Part shown: one piece after another, positions 46,326 to 57,675 of the stretch
How positions within the stretch are numbered: the first letter of the stretch is position 1
Layout: every line of letters starts with the position of its first letter
Origin: Diphasiastrum complanatum
Lineage: Eukaryota > Streptophyta > Lycopodiopsida > Lycopodiales > Lycopodiaceae
Direction: 5' to 3'
Length of the DNA: 64,000 bases
Assembly: GCA_029204225.1 (NCBI GenBank)
Contig: CM055103.1
Coordinates: forward strand, 54,510,426-54,574,425
Notes under the pieces: generated by a model
Told to the model about the DNA's origin: nothing
Databases searched by the model: none
What the model saw: the letters and a program-made list of their open reading frames with translations, nothing else
Made by a program: the position numbers and the translations under genes

Positions 46326-46911
46326 GTAGCAATGACCTGATCTTCTCTTTCAACATGCTTCAATGCACAAAGCACTCCTTTGAACAACAACAAATGCTTT
46401 CAAAAGAAATCACCAAGATTTGAAACTATCTCACAAATTCTCTTCTAGGACTTATCCAAGCAAATCAACACATAGAATCATGGAATCTTGATCAACCTAT
46501 GCTCTATCCTCAATCCAATGACTTTTTTCACTTCCTAAGATTGAAACACACTCAAATGAAGTTCAGCAACCTCACTATCTAGAGATCCAATCAAAATTAA
46601 GGTTTTGACAAAATCACAAAAAATTGACTATTCCAAATCTACATGCAAATGCTAAAAATTTGATATGCAATCTATAAGCCACCACTTAGGCTGAACCAAT
46701 GATCCAAGAATCGGCCTAATCCAGTATGTGAACTCAAAAATTGGAATTGAACAAGTATATTGACCTATTTAGTGTTTTGATCTACAAAAGATCCAATCTA
46801 CAAAAGCAAAAAATCTGATTTTGGTGTAGAATCCTCTCTAGCATGCTCTAGACTTGATATCTTCACGAAATCATTGATAGATCTGATTTCCTCCTTCATA
46901 ACCTGGAACAC
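46326..46911 (-). other. Family A untranslated leader
   Basis: Between PBS and the gag ATG. It is homologous to 12847-13433 in copy 1, with scattered substitutions. No coding sequence. Confidence 0.8.
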
Positions 46912-46925
46912 AAGCTCTGATACCA
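46912..46925 (-). other. Family A primer-binding site
   Basis: TGGTATCAGAGCTT on the minus strand, directly next to the 5' LTR. Confidence 0.93.
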
Positions 46926-47574
46926 TGTGAAAGATTTCAGATCCTTAAGATCCAATCTACTTGAATGATCTTTGGTTAGAAAGAGAAATACACTACCAAA
47001 TTTACCAATGTAGAAAAATCAGCATCTACACACAATTTGAGATGCAAACACTAATAGAACTTGATCAAACTTGAATGAATGATTATGTACTGTTGCTGTC
47101 CGTACAAAACCAGCAAGCTACTGTATTTCACACGTGTGGATCCAAAAATAGCAAATATAGATTATTCTACACATAGAATTGCAAGCAATCACCAAGATAG
47201 TGCACCAATGGATAGTAGAACCCAAGAGAACCATGTATAAGCATGAAATGAGATAGAGAAGAGAGAAGATGACTCTCTCCACGAGTTACATCCTTTTATA
47301 GCAGGTCCAAACCCTATTTGGCCACTTGGCTTTCCCACGAAAATGCTAACCCTACCAATTTTGGGTCTAGATTCAATGTACCCAACTTATTCAAATTGAA
47401 TCTACTCAAACTCGCATTCTATCTTTCCCACACTTTCAAAAAGTGTTTATTCAAATGAAATTTAGACTAATGAACTTTGAAAAGTCAACCTCTAAGTCTA
47501 AAACAAGTTTTGGCCTCAATATGCCAAATATGGAAATATTGCAAAATGTGATGAAACTAGTTGAATCGTTCACA
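46926..47574 (-). repeat. 5' LTR of the family A element
   Basis: 649 bp, TG...CA ends, nearly identical to 41542-42191. TATAAAA on the minus strand at 47294-47300 would drive the element transcript. Confidence 0.93.
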
Positions 47575-48180
47575 TGCATATCCATCAAGATTCATAGTTC
47601 TTGGAGATGGATCCAAACATCAAGTAAACGGTATTGGTTCACAATGGCTCAACACCAATGGCAGAGACAGATGACTTGAAGACATTCTGTTTGTGCCTAC
47701 ACTATTACAAGACTTGTTTTCTGTGGCAAGAATAGCTAATGCAGGGATGCGTGTGACATTTTATGATGAAGCATGCAACGTGGTTGACGCTAGTACCAAT
47801 ACCCTGATCACTCAAGGCAGAAGGAAAGGTAATCTATATCACCTGAAGGTATGCCTACCTATAGTTCAGGTGCATCAGACTCATGATGATTCGCTAGACA
47901 CTCTGTGGCACATGAGACTATGCCACATAAACTCGATGGCACTTTACCAAGCAAGCCATCATTGAGCAATAACAGGGGTCAGCATCTCGAATGCATGCAA
48001 CCAATTCGACCACCTATGATACATGTCTGAAAGGTAAGATGTACGCACTCCATTTGTTAAAGACTCCTACAAAATGACTAAGGTTCTAGAGTTAGTGCAT
48101 TTTGACATCTGTGGGCCTTTCAACATGATCTCAGTAGGAGGCTCAAAATATTACATAACCTTCATTGATGATTATTGAAT
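47575..48180 (+). pseudogene. Copia C protease/pre-integrase (right part)
   Basis: Continues the frame broken at 41541: 'FIVLGDGSKHQVNGIGSQWL', then after a frame change 'LLQDLFSVARIANAGMRVTF' (47693-47965) and the integrase zinc site 'LWHMRLCHINSMALY'. The integrase start is 'LELVHFDICGPFNMISVGGS' followed by 'FIDDY'. Similarity ends near 48180. The same integrase block is on the minus strand at 40192 with about 10% difference, so they are separate copies. Confidence 0.87.
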
Positions 48181-48979
48181 TTTGTTGAATGATATGCTAG
48201 GAATGAATAGTTTGCGAACTTGATTAATTAATTGTCTGCGCAGTTGCGAATACATCGAACAATTCATGATTCTCTGTTGACACCTTAGTCAGCCAGAGTG
48301 TAGTCTGCTGTACTACTCTGATAACATTTCATTTGTAGAACGCGCTTCCTTCAATTCGATAGAGGCTAGATTGTTGTTCTAAATTCATTAACATTACCCA
48401 TTCCAAATACAAGTAATACTGGTTACTTTTTAATGTTTGTCGACAACCAGAATAACATTCGAAACCACCTGCCATAATTACACCAAAAACATAACTTTCT
48501 AACGTTGTCCTCTGTGAGAACGATACTTTTCACTACAAAATCTATATTAACCCTGTTGGTATAGCACGACATAAAACGCCTCTCTTCAAGCTTTTACAGC
48601 ACTGAAAAATTTTGTAAATGGAAAAAGATCTTTAATTTTTCCTTCTAAAACCCCAGCCATAAAAGAAGAAAGACTCCTTGAGCTATGCTCAGGTTTTCTC
48701 TGAGCCACTTTTTGTAGCCCTCTACTGCACTTAGCTCACCCTATAGTCAGCCATCACGTGCTTCAAACAGATCTTCAACTGGCTTCAAATTGAATCCAAG
48801 TAGGCAGCCTTTCTACGGAGTTCTTTGCTTCCATTTGCCTTCTTGTTTTAGCCTATGAATCTTCTTACAGTTTTGAGCTATTCCACGAATCTCCACAAAT
48901 TCGGTTTTGTGCTTCCTAGACAACAAAACGTCGTGAATTTGCAGCTCTCTATTCTTGTCCGATGATTCTTGCCACCAAG
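48181..48979 (-). pseudogene. Leader and unrecognised coding remnant behind a copia PBS
   Basis: Minus-strand sequence downstream of the primer-binding site at 48980. It has a readable frame from the PBS with three stops: 'QIHDVLLSRKHKTEFVEIRG', 'KGCLLGFNLKPVEDLFEARD', 'AVEGYKKWLRENLSIAQ'. It does not look like the usual UBN2 Gag. It may be the N-terminal Gag of another copia lineage. Beyond about 48600 nothing is recognised. Confidence 0.4.
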
Positions 48980-48992
48980 GGCTCTGATACCA
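48980..48992 (-). other. Copia primer-binding site
   Basis: A perfect TGGTATCAGAGCC on the minus strand, at the inner edge of the LTR at 48995-49527. Confidence 0.88.
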
Positions 48993-48994
48993 AG

Positions 48995-49527
48995 TTAAGA
49001 AACATAGTTTAAACACCCGACCAGATCATTTACCACAGCACAACATCAAGTGCAACAAGACAAGACAACATAATAGCTCACCTCAAACTGTATATGCAAT
49101 TGATTAGTAAGTACAAAGATAAAGTTGCTTAAATGCACTCAAAGGGCTCGTAAAAGAAAGACGGCCCGATAATTCTAGAACTAAGTACACGTGGCGTCGT
49201 CGAAATAAGAAAGCACTGTATAAGTTGATCATTGCTATTTTAACTAAATCAACATTTATCTATTAGTATTTTCTTTCTGTGCTTGATGATCCATTGAGAC
49301 TATGCTTTCATTTTAGGCCATCAAAAAGTCCTTCATTGACGAGATTGACATTGGGTCAAAAAAGGCTTGGGTCGAAAAAATTTGATCCTAAATTTTTCGA
49401 TCTTCTGTACAAAAAATTCGAGCCTTCTTCCTTCTTTTCTTTGTTGTTTTCAAGGATAGATGTAAATAAAAAAATTTCAGGATGTTTATTACCTAATGGA
49501 ATTGGGCTTGAGCATAGAATTCCAACA
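48995..49527 (-). repeat. Copia E LTR
   Basis: On the minus strand it starts TGTTGGAATTC right after a polypurine tract (AGTAAGGGAGAG, 49528-49539) and ends just before the PBS at 48992. It therefore serves as 3' LTR of the copia E copy to its right and as 5' LTR of the sequence to its left. The plus-strand frame at 49279-49560 within it is not considered a gene. Confidence 0.7.
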
Positions 49528-51500
49528 CTCTCCCTTACTATGGATCATGAAAATTTTTGATCTTCAGATTTAACAAATTGTTAAATCTGAAATGGTGCTC
49601 CATGGTGAAGTAATCTGCTGTCATGAATTCTATCCTACAGTTTACCAAAGAAATTACCCTTGTGCTTTGGTTTTCACAGTAGATGAACATCGAATGTGAT
49701 TGAATAAAATCGATATCTATAAGCAGGTTCCTCAGTGAAATCGCCTCCTTGGAAGCATTTGTGACAACCATAAAATCTGATTCTATGGATGATGATGCTA
49801 CTGAGGTCTGGATGATGAAGTCGATATTTTCTGTCCAATATGCATCTACGTAGCCTTTGAGAATCTTGGCTGATGGGTCGGATTTTTGTTGACTAACTGA
49901 AGTCAGTCTGCTGGGTTGGATTCAAAAAATGTACTCCAATGCTAACATGCATTTCAGATCCTTCATTGAGTTCAGATTGTTATTGAGTAATAAAACATCA
50001 TCTACATAATGAGTAGTGATAATGGAAAGATCTGATACTTGAAGTGAATATTTGAGTCTGCCGAGTTTGGATAGAAACCATTCTCATTTAGAACTACAAG
50101 TTTGGTGTCATCTTCTGCCTCGCACTGGTCAGTATCAGTAGTTGACTCTATTTCTTAGATAATGTTGAGTTCCTACAAAAAGTAGCAGGCCGGATCATCT
50201 ATGAATTGGGATGGAGGCTGTCTGGATTGATTCAATTTTCTGTGTTGAAATTTGATCCTTTGATGTTGTTCCGATTCTTGGAGGTTCTGACTCATTTTCT
50301 CGGATTTTGAAATTTCGACCCTTGGGTCGGATTTTGTTTATTCAACCTTTGGGTTGGATTTTGATGTAGCTTTTTCCTTGTGGTCGAAAAGCTGATCTTC
50401 TACAAAAGTGACATTTCTATTCATAAATGCCTTTTGAGTGTCCACATTGAAGAGCTTGTATGTCTGGTGGTCTGAGGAATAGCCAATAAAAATCGATCTG
50501 CTGTTGTTTGACCCTTGGGTCGGATTTTGGATTTTTCCACCCTAGATTGGATTTTGACTGTTCAATCCTTGGGTCAGATTTTTCTGGACATCAGTAGTGA
50601 TTTGATTGAAAGCAAAACATCCAAACACTCTAATACAGTTCAATGATGGCTTTGATCCTATCCACACCTCATATGGTGTCTTGCCATTCAGGGCCTTTGA
50701 AATGGACCAATTTTGTATATAGGTTGTTGTAGTAACAGCTTTTGTCCAGAACTTCTTTGGAAGAGAGGCATGGGCTAGCATGCTCTTTGCAAATTCAATG
50801 AGTGACTAATTTTTTCATTTAGCTACCCCATTGGACTGAGGTGAGCTTGCTGTAGATTGTTGTTGTATTTCGGTTGTCTTGCAAAAGCCTTTGAATTTGG
50901 TGGGGATGAAAACTCCCCCTCCATCAGAGCATAGAGCTTTGATTCTCTGGGTCGATTTTTTTGCTGATGCCTTGAACTACATGAAAAACCTAAGAGTATT
51001 GGATTTGTTTTTGAGGAAGTATGTTATAGTCCTCCGAGAAAAGTCATCAATCAAAGTCAGCAGATAGAAAGCTCCCCCTGTGGAAATGGTCACAAAAGGA
51101 CCACAAATGTCCATGTGTACAAGATCTAGCAAATCTTTAGAAGAACATACTGAATCTGAAATGGTTTAATTTCTAACATGCTTGCTGTTAATATAGCTTT
51201 TACATATAGAATAAAATTTGCCAATGTAAACTAGATCTTTTACTAAGTCCAGTTTTGACATTTGTTGAATACAACTTGAATTTAAATGGCCTAATCTGTG
51301 ATGCCACATCATATCATTTGAATCAGGAGTAGTAGTAAAAAGAGCTTGACTACTTGTAGAATAGGAGTGACTGAGTTTGTACAAATTGCCACATCTTCTA
51401 TTGAAAGCAAAAACTTTCCTAGATTCATCAAGAATAGTGCAGTCCTATCTATCGAATTCCACCCTCTGACCTAAATATGTGATTTTGCTAACTTGGAAGA
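49528..51500 (-). pseudogene. Copia E pol, broken
   Basis: Minus strand. Pre-integrase at 51166-51384 ('WHHRLGHLNSSCIQQMSKLD'), integrase through about 50900 in changing frames, integrase end at 50542-50781 ('KALNGKTPYEVWIGSKPSLN'). A linker with repeated Asn-Pro-Thr-Gln-Gly-type motifs (50290-50600) follows, then a short decayed RT stretch without a readable YVDD, and the RNase H end at 49538-49771 ('FIYCENQSTRVISLVN'). The family is that of the copies at 17077 and 29291. Much of RT is deleted: only about 500 bp separate linker and RNase H. Confidence 0.8.
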
Positions 51501-52218
51501 ATCACATGATTGAGGTCTCCAGCTCTACCAGATAACGATTCTGAAAACAAACCAGATTCTCTTCGTATCACATGTTCTCGTATACTTCTAGAACGACCAC
51601 TTCTCTGAAGCCCAAAAGCAAATCCACCCTATCTCCTTCAGAGACATTGCTATAGGCAGCGCATCTACACGTGATCTAATCATTGAACTTGAGGCTCTAG
51701 TTGATAAAGATTCAGCAAAGGCACCATCAATCGCTTGCGCTTTTTGGTTCTTTTCAATAACGTGTGTTTTTTGGTATTGGTCAAGGCAATTTGAGTGTCA
51801 GTAACTAGTATCACACATATAGGGACAACACTCTTTTTCATCACAAGTACATAGTAGCATAACAACATTGTGAGGGTGCTCCATACATCTTCCCACTCAA
51901 CCTCCTCCCCTTCCTTTGAACTGCTCCATTCAGAACCACCTCAGCTTGAATAGGGCTTATAATGGGATCCTTGAGACCTGTGTGAGGATAAAGATCTGCT
52001 ACTTAAGTCCATTGGCATGATGGACTCCTAAAATAAACAACCATTAGCATATGCAGAAAAGCAATGACAAAGATAATCTACATTTTGTAGCAAAGGTACA
52101 ACTATACAATCACAAATGGAACACAAATCAAAATCAAAATCAAATAGGTTGTCAAGGAACAAGGTGCTTTCATTTATGCCAAAACTCCTCATTTTTCTAA
52201 CTTAACTTGACACCATAG
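51501..52218. other. No gene recognised
   Basis: Between copia E and the copia F LTR. A 62-codon minus-strand frame at 51680-51868 shows no motif. Purine/pyrimidine patches only. Confidence 0.45.
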
Positions 52219-52955
52219 TGTTAAATTTCACACGTGTGGACTGTCCACTACATGTACTTGTGATCTCCTAAGGTGTGTAGATGCACCAAGATCAAGACTA
52301 GATTGAGATTCAAGATCAATCTTGAATCCTATGGCAAAAACACACTACTACATGCATTCAATCACTTCCAACTCTCACTCACATGTGTGGGAAGTATTCA
52401 CAAAATAATCTAAGTAAAAACAAGCTGATCTCCTCAGGTAGAGAGAGAAAATGCATCAAGAGCTCTCGGGTAAAGAGAGAAAGCTAGAAATCCAATAACT
52501 CACAAAATCCATGAAATCACCAAATCAATTGAATTCAAAATGAGGAGTACAATGATACTAGTAGGTCCATGAGCTACCACTATGCTTAACTATGATTGGA
52601 CCACATTTTGTCACCTCTTGATCCTATTGGATCGTTGATCTATGCACCTCTTAATTCTATTGGACTATATTCAAGCACACCTCAATTTCCTATTGGACCT
52701 CACAAGGTTCCACCTCTATATCCTATTGGACCTTTTGGAATTCATCAAAAAAAAACTTTACACTTGTCTACACTCTAATTAGCAAGTGTTTAGCCTCTTA
52801 CTCTATTTTGGCTCAATAGTGGCATTACAAGTGGAAATGCATAATTTGCCATCTATGCCAAATTTATTCCTATCAACATCCTACACCTAGATGCTTGATG
52901 TAAAAAACATAAGACCCCTATATCTAACATAGATAATCTTTTTCAATTCTTCACA
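52219..52955 (-). repeat. 3' LTR of copia F
   Basis: About 737 bp. The minus-strand start TGTGAAGAATTG follows a short polypurine tract (TTTTTTAGGAG, 52956-52966). The other edge is the 'tgttaaatttcacacgtgtg' block at 52219, resembling the LTR start at 152. Internally it carries three to four 'cctattggacc' repeats (52620-52730). A truncated copy is at 36415-36893. Confidence 0.75.
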
Positions 52956-52970
52956 CTCCTAAAAAATTAT

Positions 52971-55900
52971 CTATGAATATTTGAGCATTGATCTTGATAT
53001 AACTCCAAGATTAGATCTATGCTTTATGAAAGCACTTTTGCTCAAAGGCTTGGTGAGTAGATTGGCAATACAAGAGGACGAGTTGACATGCTCCAAATAG
53101 ATTTCTTCTCCAATAAGCTTTTGTCTCACAAAATGGTGTGCCACTTCTGTGTGCTTGCTTCTTGCATGAAATATGGGATTATTTGCAAGAGCTTGGGCCG
53201 AGATGTTATCACACTTGATCATTGGTAGATCATCCTCCTTGATGCACTTTAGTTCCATTAATAACCTCTTGATCCAAAGCACTTCTTTGGTAGTTGTTGT
53301 ACTCGGCCTCACATGAAGAGAGAGATATAGTATCTTGCTTTTTGGAAAGCCAAGATATTAGATTGCCTCCAAGAAAGATAGTGTATGCACTAATAGACTT
53401 TGATCCATCTTGTCACTTGCAAAGTCTGAATCCGAGTAGCCAATAATGGATAGATCTTCACTTTTATAGAGTAGACCATAATCACAACATGAATATACAT
53501 ATCTTAGAATCCTCTTGGCCATCTTCCAATGATGGATCTTAGGTTCTTGCATGAATTGACTCAATTTGTGCACACAAAAACTAAGATCGGGCCTAGTAAC
53601 GGTAAGCCAAATCAAGGAGCCTACAAGACTCCTAAAAAGTGTGATGTCCTCAAAGGATCTTTCATCACCTTTATTAGGATCTTTTACAAATTGCTCCATT
53701 GGAGTATCTATGCTCTTAGAATTTTCCATATGGAATTTTTTCAACATAGAGTGAGCATATCTAGATTGGCATATAAAGACATGATTTTCATAAAAATCAA
53801 TTTCTAGGCCTAGGATGTAATGTATCTCTCCTAGATCTTGCATTTTAAACTCACATCCAAGTGCTAGCTTGGTTTCATCAACTAGCTTGATAAAACTTCC
53901 ACAAAGAATAATGTCATCAACATAAATTAGAAGAATGACAATATTGCTATCAACAAACTTTAGATACATGGAAGGATCATAGTCACTAAGAGTAAATCCT
54001 AGTGAGATAAGAAAAGAGTTAAGTCTTGAATACCATGATCTTGGTGCTTGCTTGAGTTTTGAAGAGCAAGCACACTTTGGACTCATCCTTGATGAATCCT
54101 TGAGGTTGTTCCATATAGATCTCCTCCTCAAGATAACCATTTAGAAAAGCATTGGATACATCTAATTGGAACACCTTCCACTTGAAAAAACAAGCAAGAG
54201 AAATAAGAATTCTTATTGTCACCATCTTTGCAACGGGTGCAAAGGTCTCCTCATAATCAAGACCATGGATTTGAGCAAATCCTTTGGCACATAACCTTGA
54301 TTTATGCTTGTTGATGGTGCCATCATGATTGAACTTGATCCAAAATACCCACTTGCAACCAATCACATGCTTGTTGGAAGGAGGATCCACAAGCTCCCAA
54401 GTATTGTTGGTGATCAATGCATCATACTCTTGCTTCATGGCATCATACCACTCCTTGGTATTGAGTGCCTCTTGTACATTCTTTGGCTCTTCATGAGAGA
54501 CATAAAAAACATAATTAGTGGAATCAAGATCCACTTGTTTGCCTTTGTCAACATATGAGAGCCTCTTAGGCTCGGATCTATCTCTCATGGATCTTCTTGG
54601 TGAAAAAATCCGAGGAGAGTCTTCTTCAAATCTCGACCCCATCACATCATGATTGTCTTCAAAATCAATAATTGATGATGCATCCATAGATTTCTTGATC
54701 TCGGCCTCTTCAAATGATGAGTGTTGATCTTCATGAAAGACAACATCTCTACTTTCAATAACTTGAGAAGTAGAGAGTATAAAGACTCTATAGGCCTTCT
54801 TGGTAGATGAGTATCCAACCATGATCCCTTTGCATGCACTAGGATCTTCCTTCTTCCTTGTTTCCAAGGGAATATGGACAAAGCATAAGCATCCAAAAAC
54901 TCTAAGGTGATCAACCTTAGGCTTATTCAAAAATAAGATTTCATATGGTGACTTTCCTCCAAGAGCTATATGTGGGATCCTATTGCAAAGATAATTTGCA
55001 CAATTAATGGCTTCTCCCCAAAAATCTTTGGGCAAAGATGCCTCAATTCTCATAGATTTTGCACATTCACATAGAGATCTATTCTTTCTCTCGGCCACTC
55101 CATTTTGAGATGGAGAGTAGGCACAAGAAAACTCTCTTTTAATGCCTTCAAGCTCACAAAAATCTTGAAATTTATTGGAGATATATTCACCACCTCCATC
55201 ACTTCTAAGAGCTTTAATCTTGAATGAGAATTGCTTCTCTACATAAGCTTTGAAAATAAGGAAATGATCAAACACCATAGATTTTGAAGCAAGAAGATAT
55301 ATCCAAGTGAATCTTGTGTAATCATCAATGAAAGTAACAAAACAAGTGGCTCCTCCCTTGCTTGTAGTTGATGAGAAATGCACATCCGAGTGGATTAACT
55401 CCAAAGGATGCTTGCTTTTGATAGAAGATCTTGTAAATGGCTTTTTGTGAGATTTAGCAATAGCGCAAGCCTCACAAGGCTTGATCTTCTTGGAGAATGA
55501 CTTTGGCAAGCCAATAGCTTTGGATTCTTTGATCATAGAGAGCATGGATTTGTAGTTGGGATGTCCCAATCTCCTATGCCATAATTCCTCCATAGAGAGC
55601 TTGTTCACAAGAGCAACATTACAAGCATTTACATACTCATTTGGATCTAGTTTATAGATGCCACCAAATCTAGATCCTAATGCAAGTATCTCATCATTCT
55701 TCTTGATAGTGCAAGTATCAACATTGAATTTTACATCAAGGCCATTATCAAGCAATTGGCCAACACTAATAAGATTCTTGGTAAGCTTAGGTACATAAAG
55801 AACTCTAGAGAGAGAAAGAACTTTAGAGGATGCAAGCTTCAAGGGAATGTTCCCTATGCCTTCAATAGGACATTCAAAATCATTTGCAGTGTATATTGAT

Positions 55901-56270
55901 TTCTTCACTCCATCATAAGGTGCAATAGAAGAGAAAGAGTTTTTGGAGCTACACATATGTGAAGAGGCTCCACTATCAATATACCATAGGCCGTCCTTCT
56001 TGAAAGGAGTAGATGAGAAACTAGAGACCATAAGATATCCCTCTCCATCACTTGCAATAGTGTCTTCCTTCTCATTGGTAATATTGGCTTGCTTGAGTTG
56101 ATTCTTCTTTTTGAAGCAACTGGTGGCATAATGACCTTTCTTGCCACAATAAAAGCACTTGATCTTCTTCTTCTTCTTGAGCTTGGATGATGAAGCATTA
56201 GAGGAATCATCTTCCTCCTCATCTTTGTCTTTGGATTTGACTTTGTCCTTGCTTGAGGATTGTTGATCAC
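52971..56270 (-). pseudogene. Copia F gag-pol, nearly complete but 5'-truncated
   Basis: Minus strand, from high to low. Gag C-terminus has Lys/Glu-rich sequence and knuckle 'CFYCGKKGHYATSC' (about 56130). It leads in one frame into a 670-codon open frame (54019-56031). That frame has protease 'WYIDSGASSHMCSS', zinc site 'WHRRLGHPNYK...CEAC', integrase 'HSDVHFS', 'RSDGGGEYISNKF', 'NGVAERKNRSL', and RT start 'VIGCKWVFWIKFNHDG' to 'MEQPQGFIKDES'. A small deletion near 54045 shifts to the frame at 53358-54140, with 'ILLIYVDDIILCGS' and RNase H start 'GYSDSDFASDKMD'. A second shift near 53370 leads to 52971-53312 ('KCDNISAQALANNPIFHARS', 'HVNSSSCIANLLTKPL'). The 5' LTR, leader and most of gag are missing beyond 56275. 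Confidence 0.92.
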
Positions 56271-56283
56271 GTGTAATTATCTT

Positions 56284-57510
56284 AGACCTTCCAATTGGGT
56301 TATTTTATCATTGTCAACTAAACCTCCAATTGAAGCTGAAAATGCTCCTCAACCTATGCATGGCTACCCCTACAAGCTTCTCATTGGATTTTGAGCTTTT
56401 CAATGATGATAACATAACCCAATGACGTTGCATGAATTTATTCACAAATGTCGAGACTTTCAACCCCATGGCTAAAAAGAGCCCAATGCAATCACATGGA
56501 GTTCTTTGAGAAACATCTACCATGTCAAAACATCAGCTTGAGAGTCTAGCATATAATAAATGCACTACATATGGTGGTTAAGAGTTACAAGCTTCTCTAC
56601 ATGGTGTACTATCGGTGCCTCACATTATACTCCAAAGATTTCATTTTATATATGTACAAGTTCTACAAGCTCATTGTCTCATCTTTAAATGCCACATGGC
56701 TCTTAGTAATCTATGGTCACTTGATGAACAACATGTTTTGCCAAGTGCTAAAGATGATATATACTTGTTCCCCTCTCATTAAAAACTTTGGCTTCAAAGG
56801 ATTATGTTAGGGAACATGAGATTATATTGGGGTTGCAAACCCAAATGGGCACATTTCAATATGTTATATGTTACTATGGATCACAAGGGCTCATACTACA
56901 TTTCACATGCCCCTACCCCCTCGTGAATTATTTGTTACTATGGATCACAAGGGGTCATACTACATTCAAATGCCCATACCCCCTCGTGAGGTACTCAACT
57001 TGGGCTTGCTTGTGAATGTCTAAAAGAATATTTAATGCTGGTGGCCCTAAAAATTGATGACATGAATTTTCATTACGGTTGTAGTTGAGGCTTTCAGATA
57101 ATTCTTTAAAGCTTTAACTTATAAGTAGAAAGGTGAGAATCTAATTTTTCTTTGTGTTTTAAACATATTTTTGCTTCTGACCTGAACATTTGAACATTGA
57201 GGCGTTCATAGGGGTATTATTGCATGGCTTTGTCATATGTTGAGAGTGGTCCCAGGTTCGAGCCTCCCCTTGGAAACCAAGAAGCATATGTTGAGAGTGT
57301 TTCAAGTCCCATTGTTGGATTGCATTTTCAAGTTAAATGGCATTCTTGCTTAAAGCTTGAAAATTGAGTTTTTCTTCTTGTTTCATTTTCATGTACCGAG
57401 AGTGCCACAAGTGCCATTGACTAGGCTGCATTTTCAAAGTGATCAGGATTTTTGAATTGTGTTTTAATTTTCTAGAAACAATTATTGAGTTGATTATTGG
57501 AAACAAGGAA
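56284..57510. repeat. Non-coding, with a ~64-bp tandem duplication
   Basis: No gene is recognised. 56873-56998 holds two copies of a ~64-bp unit ('tactatggatcacaaggg' ... 'ataccccctcgtga'). At 57230-57305 'catatgttgagagtg' flanks a 'ggttcgagcc' box resembling the Pol III B box. The frames at 56314-56523, 56571-56810 and 56788-57015 lack motifs. Confidence 0.5.
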
Positions 57511-57675
57511 GAAGGATGATGCAACCTCCATCAAAGGCATCTTTGTGGAATATGGTGAGAATAGCAAAGCTATAGAGTCCTCAATCCCATCACTATCAAA
57601 GTGATAGTGAGTAGGAATGTTATTTTTTATGAAGGACATGTTTGTACAACTAAAGCCCAACTTAATGGTTAAAGA
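57511..57675 (+). pseudogene. Short copia integrase-end fragment
   Basis: The plus strand reads 'KGIFVEYGENSKAIESSIPS' and, after a one-base frame change, 'VIVSRNVIFYEGHV'. This is the conserved C-terminal strand region of copia integrase (compare 'RGIFVGYSEVSKAYKVYIPS' at 15495). Only about 50 codons remain, with no flanking element sequence. Confidence 0.75.

Larger units (their letters stand above)
41542..47574 (-). mobile_element. Complete copia family A element, RT replaced (6033 bp)
   Basis: Both LTRs (650 and 649 bp), PBS, leader, gag, protease, integrase, a foreign 1064-bp segment, RNase H and PPT are present, all on the minus strand. It is inserted into a copia C protease/pre-integrase frame. 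Flanking bases TGCAG (left) and TGCAT (right) look like a 5-bp target-site duplication with one change. The LTRs differ at about 16 sites by hand count (~97.5% identity). The polyprotein has two stops and a damaged knuckle, so the copy cannot move unaided, but its LTRs and tRNA priming site look usable in trans. Confidence 0.92.

Noticed and set aside
37581-48180. Simple inversion of half of one copia C element
   Set aside because: Both halves contain the same integrase block with about 10% difference, so two copies are needed.
57245-57275. Functional tRNA gene
   Set aside because: Only a B-box-like motif is present; no cloverleaf can be drawn around it.
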